From Chara braunii (lineage: Eukaryota > Streptophyta > Charophyceae > Charales > Characeae): 20,540 nucleotides of DNA. A program made the translations under genes and the position numbers. Below the pieces are notes generated by a model. It was not told the DNA's origin. It saw only the letters and a program-made list of their open reading frames with translations, and searched no databases. The stretch's first letter is position 1, and every line of letters begins with the position of its first letter. This document shows positions 8,332 to 16,894 of the stretch, one piece after another. The stretch covers positions 2,951,784 through 2,972,323 of the forward strand of contig BFEA01000115.1 of the NCBI GenBank assembly GCA_003427395.1, read 5' to 3'.

Positions 8332-8769
8332 CAAGAGGCAGCGTCCAGCTATTCATTCATTCCTGCGTAAGCCATGCGGAAGCGCTGCCTGAGCGACTTG
8401 TGCGAGGTGGTCTGCAGAGCGCCCGAAGACGAAGCGGGCTGAAGGAGATAGTTAGCCATAGCCATAGAGGGATAGCAGCCATAGCCGCCATAGCTGATAG
8501 GCGAGTGTGTGAGCACGAGAGTGTGTGTATGCGTGTGGGATATCCAGGGTGATCCAGAGTCGAGTACGTGCGAACAGTGGTGTTGGACAGTGAGACGAGA
8601 GCTGGCATGTACAGGGGCTGATGCGCCATAGCCTGTTGAAGCGAGTTTGTATCTGAACTGTGTTTTCGACTTTCATATCTTTGAGCTTTGAGTGGGCGCT
8701 GTGCGCAAGTGTGATTCACCATCTGTTTGCATGAGAGCGAAGTGGAAAGAAAGCGAGGCTGATTGCATT

Positions 8770-8781
8770 TGGTGTCAAAGC
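8770..8781 (+). promoter_or_regulatory. Primer binding site, initiator-Met tRNA-like
   Basis: TGGTGTCAAAGC starts two bases after the 5' LTR. The common plant retrotransposon site complementary to the 3' end of initiator methionine tRNA is TGGTATCAGAGC, so 10 of 12 bases match. The position is right for minus-strand priming. Confidence 0.65.
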
Positions 8782-8935
8782 TGGTACCCGCTATCTCACG
8801 CGCAGTCATCGTCCGCGGTATGTTGAAGTTGGGCGCCATAGTCGAAGTGCACCATAGCTGAAGTTCCCATCACTGCAGAAGAGTCCGCCATAGCTGCGCT
8901 GGTGGAGGAAGGTGTCGCGTACCTGCAAAGAAGAT

Positions 8936-8944
<9 letters not shown>

Positions 8945-9003
<59 letters not shown>
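8945..9003 (+). repeat. (GA)n microsatellite
   Basis: An almost pure GA dinucleotide run of about 58 bp, followed by interrupted GA blocks to about 9075 and a G run at about 9075-9084. The region to 9360 stays strongly purine-rich on the plus strand. Confidence 0.95.
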
Positions 9004-9006
<3 letters not shown>

Positions 9007-9386
9007 GAGGGGCCGCAAATTCGGTGCGTCCAGAGAGAGAGAGATAGAGAGAGAGCCGGAGAGAGAGAGAGAGGGGGGGGGGGGAGCGATACAAGATTGG
9101 TTGTGCCATCCAAGAAAGAAGAAGGCGGCCATAGCCGTGGAGCTCGGACACGGAGGAGAAGAAAGAAGACGAGTAAAGGAGGAAAGAAAACGAACGAGAG
9201 AGAAGGAGAGAGAGACCGAGAAGTGAGAAGAAGTCATAGTTGAGGAAGAGGAAGGAGGGACTACGAAGAGGAAGGAAGACATAGTTAGGGTGAGGAGAGA
9301 AAGAAGCGAGGAAGAAGAAAGGAAGGGGAAGGAGAAGTGAGGGTGCGAGAGAGAGGAAGTGTCGGCAGCCATAGCCGAGTTGAGGG

Positions 9387-9546
9387 TTGACCAAGGGGTT
9401 GACCGAAGTTGGTTTGGGCGTTGACTCGAGCGTTGACCAAGGTTGACTGGAGCGTTGACCGGGGGTTTGAACAGCATTGACCAGTGTTGACCAACGTTGA
9501 CCAATTGTTGACCAAGACGTTGATTAAGACGTTGATTGGGGTTGTG
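9387..9546 (+). repeat. TTGAC array with ~11-bp period (W-box-like)
   Basis: TTGAC occurs ten times in the same orientation at 9387, 9399, 9421, 9433, 9443, 9455, 9477, 9487, 9497 and 9508. Degenerate units (TTGG, TTGAA, TTGAT, TTGTG) fill the gaps at 9409, 9467, 9520, 9532 and 9542. Successive units are 10-12 bp apart, on average about 11. Most read TTGACC, the W-box core bound by plant WRKY factors; binding here is inference. Confidence 0.8.
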
Positions 9547-10155
9547 GACCACGATTCTGACCAAGCTGGAGTTGGTATATTCTCGCCAAACCCTCAGCCC
9601 ATCCCCTCGCCCTATGGACGTGCACTCACCTTATGGTACTTGCTGAGTTTGTCTGTCTCTTCTTTCTGCATTGAGTCTCTTTTGTCCAGGTGATAGGAAC
9701 TCCGTGTATGAAGGATAGAGCCTTGTTGACCAAACCCACACGGGCTGAGTAAGGCTAAAGGTCGTGTCTGACGACTCGACTGACCCGGAGGACACGAACC
9801 CTCCCAAGAACCAATACTGACCGGTGGGCTGCTCGGTGTGGCACAGTAGGCCCAAAATTTGAGTTGTGGGCTGCACAACAGGCTGTCTAAGTTTTGATAG
9901 GACTTGCTGATCGCGTCGTCCTGTCTGCGGCGCTAAATAATTCCTGAGGAGTTACGGGGTATCTCCTTAAGTGCCTCCTGATCAGCAACAAGTCTTGTAG
10001 TGACAGCCATAGTTTAGGTCTAGGCTAGTGACCCTAGTTGACAAAATTCCATCAGGATTTTGTGGTCCTTAAGTTGAGTCCTAGGTCTAGTTAGTTAGGT
10101 GCCGAGGTCTAAGTTGTGACGTTTGAAACTGTTGTCTGATTGTGCACCTATCACC

Positions 10156-12150
10156 ATGGTTGACCTTCGTAGTGGGAAGAGCACCATGCCTTATAGCAAG
10201 GCTCAAGAAGAGCAAACCGCCGCCATCCTAAGAGAGAGAAAGGAGAAGAAGGAGCTCATTAGACAGGCGAAGATGAAGATGATAGCAGACGAGCAGGCGA
10301 CGAAGAAAAAGAAGTTAGAGGAGGAGATGAAGAGATGGAAGCAAGAGGAGGAAGAGAGAATGAAGGCTGCAGTGGAGGAAGAGATTGAAGAGGAGGAGGA
10401 GCCGAAAGGAGAGCCCCTCAAAAGAAGAGGCATGGGGGGAAGAGGAGAGAGCAGTGGCATGAAGGAAGATGACCTGTGGGTCGAGAAGAGGATATCTGAG
10501 TGGGTGGCTAATTTATCGTTAGGAGAAGATGAGGAGGCGATGCTATATATACCTCAAGAGGAGAAGGAAGCGGCGATTAGGGAGATCGAAGCAACAAGTG
10601 ATGCCCTAGAGCGCCAGGCCATAGAAAATGAGAAGAGGTTGGACTGGAAGTTGCGCCTGGCGAGAGAGAAGAAGAGGAGGACGGAGGAAGCCAACCGGGT
10701 GGCTAGGGAAATGGTAAGTTTACAGACTTGTAGACAGGAAGTAGAGGCCCAACCTGATATTCAGGCCAAGTTGGACAAGATCATTGGGAGCATCGAGCTC
10801 ATAGGTAGGGTCTGGACTGAGCACCATTAGTCTGTTAGGGGCCAAGACATGGCCCTCCACTCCATCCGGTCCGGTTTTAGAGAATTTGCACGGGATGTAA
10901 TGACACATGTAGGGACCGAGGTTAGGAAGCTAAAGGAGGGCACAAAGAAATTTTGCGCAGGCGCCATCGAGAGCGCCAAAGTAGCGGCCGCTGCAGAGAT
11001 GGAAGTGAGTCCCCGCAAAGAGCCTGTTAAGCTTAAGTTTCCTGACTTTTATGGCGGGAAGAAGGAGGAGAACTTTGATAATTGGGAGGCTAGTATTATC
11101 ACCTACGTGTATCTCCAACACATTGTGCCTGAGGAACAAGTCATAGTAGCCTTCCATGCTTTAAAGGACGAAGCGGCTAGTTTTGCCATGTCCTTTGCGC
11201 GAGCAGCCGATTGTGAAAACAATATGGTTGCGTATTCTTAACTCACCCCTCTTCATAAATTCCTTAAACTCCTTAGAGAGAGATTCGCAGACGTCACACG
11301 AGGCGTCAGAGCCTCTGATAAACTGCAAACGATCCACTCACGGCAGTGGAAGAGTGCAAGGGCACTCAAAGAAGTCATGGATGATTTATTTGTCATCCCA
11401 AACCACGGGGTCACTGAGACCCAGTTAGTTAATTTATTTTATCGTGCCATGCCAGAGCCCTTACAAGGGCATTTCTTTGAGAAGACCCAACAGGCCACCA
11501 TCACGTACGACACGCTAAGTAGAGAGGTGGTCGTGTTCGAGGCCAAATCCATGTCAGTGTCCACTTTCTGGCATAAGGATTTAGATAAGGGGAAAAAGTG
11601 GAAGGGTCGTACCATCTCTGGTCAGGTCAGGGCAAAGGATCACCTGATCCTTACTTTAGACGAGGGTGGTACCGATGAAGTCCCCTACAGTCAGATAGAG
11701 TGGGGGCTTGAGGAAGAAGACAGTAGTGTGGGTCAAGGGAGGACCTACGCTGTTGTCGCGGTTGGAGGGAGGCCGCAAAGTAGAGGAGGCGGCCAGGGCC
11801 AACGGGGCCAGGCCATGGGTGGTCGAGGTCCGGGCGCACAGGGGGGTGGCGGCCAAAGGAACCGCCAAGAGGGAGGTAGGGGTCAAGGTCCCCCGCCGAA
11901 TCGTTCGGGGCCTAGTTGATCACCACATCGTAGAGGTGGAGGATCACCTCAACGGAGAGGAGGTTGGCACCCAGGTTGGCCACAGGGCCGACCTTGGGAA
12001 GATCTGGGCTTGGACCAGAGAGTGTGGCAGCAGCGAATGGAGCAGGGGCAATGCATCTATTGCGGTGACCCTGCCCATATTATTAAATATTGTCCAAAGT
12101 ATAGAGAAGCCCAATTTGCTGCCCAGGGGTCAAAAGGCAACCGCTGGTAG
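10156..12150 (+). pseudogene. gag: gag polyprotein, interrupted by three stops
   Basis: Gag forms the particle that packages element RNA. I chose the ATG at 10156, the first in frame, in an ACCATGG context; the frame has a stop at 10117. One continuous frame runs to the TAG at 12148 but contains TAG at 10828, TAA at 11239 and TGA at 11917. In order: a basic and acidic coiled-coil-like N-terminus (residues about 15-100, rich in KKK and EEE), a middle domain of the retrotransposon Gag type (DKLQTIHSRQWKSARALK, then VNLFYRAMPEPLQGHFF, about 11310-11480), a Gly/Arg/Gln-rich tail (about 11765-11990), and one zinc knuckle at 12052-12093 (C-x2-C-x4-H-x4-C). The sequence continues sensibly through every stop, so these are later mutations in one gene. 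Confidence 0.88.
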
Positions 12151-12869
12151 GGATTGCAACTGCCCTTACCATTAGGCCATGTGGCGAAGTGTGCGCGCAC
12201 CACCAGGAAACTCCCACACCACATGAGCCTATAGCAGAGGCTGCAGGCCAGTGCCTAGTTAGTTGTCTAGAGACTGTCTGTGTTAGAGTCTCTCTAGGCA
12301 CTTCCCTCACAGGTCTGGCAGAAGAATTGAAGGAGAGGATGCAGACCTAGGCCAAGATGAAGGAGAGTAAAGGACAGCTTGTGTTAGTAGACTTAGAAGT
12401 TTTTAGACGTAGAGTAGGGGCCCTTATAGACACAGGGGCTACCCGTAGTTATATTAGCCGAAAAGCGCTAAAGAAGTTGAGGCTAGGTCTTAAAATCCAG
12501 AAGTTGGAAGACCCCATAGTCAGTATCCTCGCAGACAACCGCACGATGCGTGTTGAGGATTACGTCGAGGGAGTCTAGGCGCATCTTCGCCTAGAGAAAG
12601 ATGGTAAGGTGGAGAAAGTCCTCCATTCTCTGACTCTCCTCGTAGAGGACAACCTCCCTTTTGATATAGTCCTAGGTATGGAGTGGGGAGAGGCAGCAGG
12701 GGCCACACTCCATTTGAAAGAGCNTGAGTGCAGGCTCCCTAGCCCATCAGGCGAAGTTAAGACTACTTGCCTGTTTCATGTGTCAGGAGTAGATAGCTTC
12801 CTAGCACATTGTTGTCTCAGTGCTCCTTCATTAGCGCGATTAGTAAGGAAGGAGCAGTTAGCAGAGTAG
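12151..12869 (+). pseudogene. pol: Aspartic protease domain of pol (broken)
   Basis: This protease would cut the Gag-Pol polyprotein. It is in the -1 frame relative to gag, beginning where gag ends. The active-site motif LIDTGATRSYIS is at about 12426-12460 (Asp-Thr-Gly intact), and the second conserved segment FDIVLGMEW is at about 12660-12686. In-frame TAG codons at 12348, 12576 and 12867 break it. One undetermined base (N) lies at 12724. Whether the frame change from gag is programmed or a mutation cannot be told from one decayed copy. Confidence 0.82.
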
Positions 12870-13643
12870 GTCTTCGTAGCTTACGTAAGGCCTGTCACAT
12901 AGCCTATTGAGGGGAAGCCAATAGACCCGACTATTGCCCAACTGCTGGACGAGTTCAAAGATTTGGCAGAGCCGCCAACAGGAGTAGTATCGCCGCCAAT
13001 CCAACATCGAATCGAAATAGAGCCTGGCAGTAGAACTCCCAAGGATGCAGTTTACAGGATGTTCCCAAGGGAGTTAGAGGAGTTGCGTAAGCAACTAGAC
13101 GAACTCCTCGAAAAGGGTTGGATTAGGCCCAGTTCGTCTCCTTTCGGAGCACCAGTTTTGTTTGTCACCAAAAAGGAGGGAGAGTTGCGTATGTGCAACA
13201 ATTATAGGGGTCTGAATGCAATTACAATGAAGAATGTTGAGCCGCTGCCCAGGATAGACGATCTTTTGGATCGGGTGCAGGGCTGCAAATATTTCTCAAA
13301 GATAAATCTGAAGTCCAGATATCATCAGATAGAAGTTCACCCTGATGACCAGTATAAGACTGCTTTCCGGACTAAATATGGGCACTATGAGTTCATCGTG
13401 ATGCCCTTTGGACTAACCAATGCGCCAACCACGTTCCAGTGCTGCATGAATGATGTGTTCAGGTCGTGGTTAGATAGATTCGTCGTAGTTTTCAAGAGGA
13501 CCCTCCAAGAGCGTCAAGGTCATTTGCGGCAGGTCTTGGAGAAGTTGAGAGAGACTAACTTCAATATCAATGCGAAGAAGTGTGAGTGGGCCAAGACACA
13601 AGTCTTGTACTTGGGCCCACGTCTTAGACGAAGGTGGAATTAA
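12870..13643 (+). pseudogene. pol: Reverse transcriptase domain, catalytic residues lost
   Basis: RT copies element RNA into DNA. After a TAG at 12900 the frame is open to 13643 with family motifs in order: RTPKDAVYRM, GWIRPSSSPFGAPVLFVTKK, NNYRGLNAIT, FSKINLKSRYHQIEV, FRTKYGHYEFIVMPFGLTNA, then WLDRFVVVF. The first catalytic Asp is Asn (13305-13307, KINL for the usual KIDL). The YxDD box that should follow FVVV is missing: the sequence goes straight to KRTLQERQGHL, as if about seven codons were cut in frame. A 1-bp insertion in the CCC at 13616-13618 shifts the frame, which then ends at 13641-13643. Confidence 0.92.
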
Positions 13644-14072
13644 GCGTGAGGATAGCAAGATAGCGGCGATTAGAGATTGGCTGACGCCCCGCACAATGAC
13701 AAAATTGCGGTCGTTCTTGGGCCTAGCTAATTATTATAAGAAGTTTGTGAGAAACTTTTCCGCCATCACCGCTCCCCTTCACAGGTTGCTCAAGAAGGAT
13801 GCAATCTGGAAGTGGGACACAAATTGTACATCCGGTCTTAAAAAGTTAAAGCGGGCGTTGATATAATACCCCGTCCTCAAGGTGGCAGATCCGCCCTTGC
13901 CATTTGTCGTCACCACGGACGCAATGTTGCAGCAGGACGACGACAATGGCTATAGACCCGTAGAGTTTATGTCAGCAAGGATGCCTTTAGAGAAAGTAGC
14001 TACCTCGACTTACGAGAGAGAACTTTACACTCTCAGGTAGGCCTTAGAGCACTGGAAGCATTATCCAATCTG
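13619..14072 (+). pseudogene. pol: RT connection and truncated RNase H
   Basis: Continues the RT after the 1-bp insertion, in the gag frame: HVLDEGGIKREDSKIAAIRD, LRSFLGLANYYKKFVRNFS, then LKKLKRALI, TAA at 13864, and YPVLKVADP. RNase H begins as PFVVTTDA but the next residues are missing (DAMLQQDDD, where families have about eight more), followed by PVEFMSARM, TYERELYTLR, TAG at 14037, ALEHWKHYPI and TGA at 14070. The rest of RNase H and the connection to integrase are deleted after about 14072. Confidence 0.85.
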
Positions 14073-15344
14073 ATGCATGCGTATACTTGGTAAGGAATGA
14101 AAGCCAACTGCATAGAATACATTCGCAGTTCCAAAGTTTGTCAAAGGAATAAGACAACTATGCGTGCCCCTCTAGGTCTTCTTCGACCCTCGTCTATTCC
14201 TGACCAGCCTGGAGATTCAGTGTCCATTGACTTCATGGATGCTAGCGTCAAAAGTAGACATGGACATAGCCAAGTTATGGTGATTGTTGATAGGTTTAGC
14301 AAATATGTTGTCGTTGTTCCCTTACCCGCAGAAGCCCGTACAGAGTTAGCAATTCAAAAGTTTTTTGACTTCTGGGTTAGTGATCATGGAATCCCATTGT
14401 CCATAGTTAGTGATAGGGACACCTAGTTCACAAGTCAGAACTGGCAGGAGTTAATGAGAGTGTACGGGTCAAAGTTGTTAATGTCATCTGGCCGTCCCCC
14501 AGAGACTAACGGTCAAACCGAGCAGATGAATAAGATCCTGCAACAATTTATGCGCATGTATATTAGACCAGATGAAGTTAACTGGGATGAGATGTTGCCC
14601 GTGGTAGCCAGTGCATATAACAATAGCGTGCACCTAGCCACTTGTCGTACTCCTAATGAACTACATAAGTCCTTTAGATCGAGTAGACCGTTTGATGGAC
14701 TTAACCGGGACCAGATTCATAGGTTACCGCCCGGTACTCGGGAGTTTGCGATTCAGCACGAGAAGGAATTACCTACCGTTGTTGAGAACCTCAGGAAGGC
14801 CCATCACAGAATGATAGAACAGGCTAACAAGCACCGTCGCCCGTCGCAGTTTCAAGTAGGCGACCTAGTCTGGCTCAAGTCCAAAGAGTTTGCTCCTAAG
14901 GAAAACATTTTGCAGAAGTTACTGCCGGCGTACAGGGGACCGTGGCCAGTCCTAGAAGTTAAGGGCGGAGAAGATGGGCCGTCCTATACGATAGAGATCC
15001 CAGCACACCTCCACACCTACCCTGTGTTCCATCCGTCAAAGTTGTTGCCGTGTGTCACAAGTCAACAGTTTCCATCAAGAAGATCCATGATCCCTCTGGA
15101 CATGGACGGAGGGTACGACATTGACGGCATTGTAGGTGAAGACTTGTTCCGAACAGGAGGTAGAGGTCGTCCCCAGAAACAGTATAAGGTCCGATTTTCT
15201 TATCAGGAACCAGAGGACGACCGCTGGTTTACGAGAACTGAACTTCTAGAAACAGCTCCCAACAAAGTCCGAGCCTACGAAAGAGGTAAGAAGGGTAAAG
15301 GTCCTGCCTTGGACAGAGATATTCTCGGAGGACCTCGAATTTAG
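14073..15344 (+). pseudogene. pol: Integrase with C-terminal chromodomain, N-terminus deleted
   Basis: Integrase inserts the cDNA. The HHCC zinc domain keeps only its end (GMKANCIEYIRSSKVCQRNK; the first Cys is Ser), with TAA at 14091. The core has Asp in SIDFMD (14229-14231), Asp in IVSDRD (14412-14414) and Glu in NGQTEQMN (14520-14522), with exactly 35 residues between the last two, as in D,D35E. A TAG at 14424 interrupts the core; 14427-15344 is otherwise open. A GPY/F-type segment (YRGPWPVLEV, about 14929) and a chromodomain-like end (IVGEDLFR, then QYKVRFSYQEPEDDRWF, about 15115-15285) follow. The stop lies only 11 bp before the 3' LTR. Confidence 0.92.
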
Positions 15345-15355
15345 GCCGGCGGGAG

Positions 15356-16296
15356 TGAAACGGTTTTCACCTTCACAGTAGCGGATGCAGATCCCAGGGC
15401 TCGATCCCTAGACCTCACTTACCTGTGTACAGTACCCCTGTGTGTTTGAACCCGTTACCTGCGTCTTAGGGGTCTGCTGTTGTCCGTCGTAGGCCAGTGT
15501 AGTCGTCGGGTCTTGAACTGTAGTCCTGTCAAGTAGGGGTCAAGTTTGTAGCAGAGGCCGTAGCTGTAGTAGTTCTGAAGGGTCAAGGTCGTAGCTGCTA
15601 CAGTCCTGAAAGGTCAAGGTCATAGCTGCTACAGTGTCGAAAGGCCAAGTCCACAGACTTCCGGAAGGTCCGGAAGTGGCCTTTCAAACGTTGTCCACAG
15701 TAGACCAGAGGCAAGTGGGCAAGTGGTGAGTCTAACTTCGCTGAGTCAGCAGTACCCAGTCCCAGTCTCACTTTGTACAGTCAGCAAGTACCATGGGGGA
15801 CTGTGTGCACCAAGGGCCCGGTGGAATAGGGGCAGACCAACGAGTTACAGAAGTATAAATCAAGAGGCGGCGTCCGGCTATTCATTCATTCCTGCGTAAG
15901 CCATGCGGAAGCGCTGCCTGAGCGACTTGTGCGAGGTGGTCTGCAAAGCGCCCGAAGACGAAGCGGGCTGAAGGAGATAGTTAGCCATAGCCATAGAGGG
16001 ATAGCGGCCATAGCCGCCATAGCTAATAGGCGAGTGTGTGAGTACGAGAGTGTGTGTATGCATGTGGGATATGCAGGGTGATCCAGAGTCGAGTACGTGC
16101 GAACAGTGGTGTTGGACAGTGAGACGAGAGTTGGCATGTACAGGCGCGGATGAGCCATAGCCTGTTGAAGCGAGTTTGTATCTGAACTGCGTTTTCAACT
16201 TTCATATATTTGAGCTTTGAGTGGGCGCTGTGCGCAAGTGTGATTCACCATCTGTTTGCATGAGTGCGAAGTGGAAAGAAACCGAGTCTGATTGCA
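15356..16296 (+). repeat. 3' LTR (941 bp)
   Basis: Same ends and order as the 5' LTR but with one 31-bp unit fewer. It is preceded by GCCGGCGGGAG, a poor polypurine tract. TTCC follows at 16297-16300. Confidence 0.93.
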
Positions 16297-16756
16297 TTCC
16301 ATTGGAATTGTAAAAATGTGTGCGTGAAGAAGACAGCCTGCTTGTTATTTTAGCATTAAAAAAAAAAAAAAGAACTTTTTTTTTTGGGTGGGATGCTGTG
16401 TGACTACGTGCAATTTGAATGGTGTCCAACTGGTGGGGTCACAACTCTGTGCTTTCTGGACAAAGCCCACCCATATGACCGCACGGATACCCAAAGTCTC
16501 AAATTCGCGGTACCAAATGCTGCAAAAGTTTGAGACATTAGGTCCTCGTGTGAGTATGCCGTGAGTATCCTCTCAGAGTCCTCCTCTCGTCATTATTAGC
16601 TTGCTCCTTTCCTTCACAAGAAGCGCAATATCCATGCAACCAATGGCTAATAGCAACCCTACCCAGATCCCGCACAGCTTCCTCATGCAGAGTTTTTTTT
16701 GCCTTTCCTTTTTTTCCCCCTTGTATGCAGAGAGTCTTTCGAACCTAGCCTGCAAG
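16297..16756. other. No recognisable gene; A and T runs
   Basis: Contains an A run and T run back to back (about 16358-16385), and a segment near 16518-16600 resembling parts of the 5020 and 7443 regions (GCTGCAAAAGTT; GTATCCTCTCAGAG). These are dispersed-repeat scraps. Confidence 0.5.
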
Positions 16757-16759
16757 TAA

Positions 16760-16891
16760 GGGCCACATGCACCAGTGCATCTTCCTGGAGAGATTCATCC
16801 ATTACTATTTGTAGTAAAGGATGCATCTTGTAGCTCTCCACGGGTGCATGCACTGGTACTTTTTTCATTTCGACAGTGGTGTGGCGAGGCC
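16760..16891. mobile_element. MITE, family A copy 3, TAA target duplication
   Basis: The right end, ending TTTCGACAGTGGTGTGGCGAGGCC, is a good family A terminus (in reverse complement GGCCTCGCCACACCACTG); the left end starts GGGCC but then diverges. The 38-bp palindromic core (16791-16828, AGATTCATCC...GGATGCATCT) is conserved. TAA flanks both sides (16757-16759 and 16892-16894). Its length (132 bp) matches copy 1 (133 bp). Confidence 0.75.
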
Positions 16892-16894
16892 TAA

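Larger units (their letters stand above)
7796..8767 (+). repeat. 5' LTR (972 bp)
   Basis: Starts TGAAACGGTTTTCAC and ends GATTGCA. It contains tandem 31-bp units at about 8014-8106 (GGTCAAGGTCGTAGCTGCTA core), one more unit than the 3' LTR, which accounts exactly for the 31-bp length difference. A TATA-like TATAAAT lies at 8325-8331. The hand alignment to the 3' LTR shows about 33 substitutions (about 21 transitions, 12 transversions), roughly 3.5%, so the insertion is not recent. Confidence 0.93.
8782..10155 (+). other. Retrotransposon untranslated leader
   Basis: About 1.4 kb between the primer site and the gag ATG. In order it holds repeated GCCATAG words, a (GA)n tract and a long purine-rich stretch (8940-9360), the 11-bp-periodic TTGAC array (9387-9546), then mixed sequence with no motif I can assign. 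Open frames here on either strand are low-complexity artefacts. Confidence 0.7.
7796..16296 (+). mobile_element. Ty3/gypsy chromovirus LTR retrotransposon, degraded but with both LTRs
   Basis: The element runs from TGAAACGG at 7796 to ATTGCA at 16296, about 8.5 kb. It has two LTRs in direct orientation (TG...CA ends), a primer binding site just after the 5' LTR, gag with a zinc knuckle, then protease, reverse transcriptase, RNase H remnant, integrase and a C-terminal chromodomain. The order PR-RT-RH-IN places it in Ty3/gypsy, and the chromodomain in the chromoviruses. TTCC precedes the 5' LTR (7792-7795) and follows the 3' LTR (16297-16300), a possible 4-bp target duplication. Stops, a frameshift and deletions make it non-autonomous. 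Confidence 0.93.

Noticed and set aside
8357-8839. Minus-strand open frames in both LTRs (also 15886-16198)
   Set aside because: Present in both LTRs because the LTRs are copies; they run opposite to the element and lack any domain.
8806-9564. 252-codon minus-strand Ser/Leu frame and plus-strand Arg/Glu frame over the same place
   Set aside because: Both are translations of the (GA)n tract and the TTGAC array in the leader.
10123-10155. Upstream TTG as start of gag
   Set aside because: It is not an ATG; the first in-frame ATG at 10156 has a good start context and nuclear genes rarely start at TTG.
12724-12724. Undetermined base N in the protease region
   Set aside because: A sequencing or assembly uncertainty; it does not change the domain call.
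10828-14426. Reassigned TAG codon to explain the many in-frame TAGs
   Set aside because: TAA and TGA also interrupt the same frames, with a frameshift and deletions, so decay explains everything.
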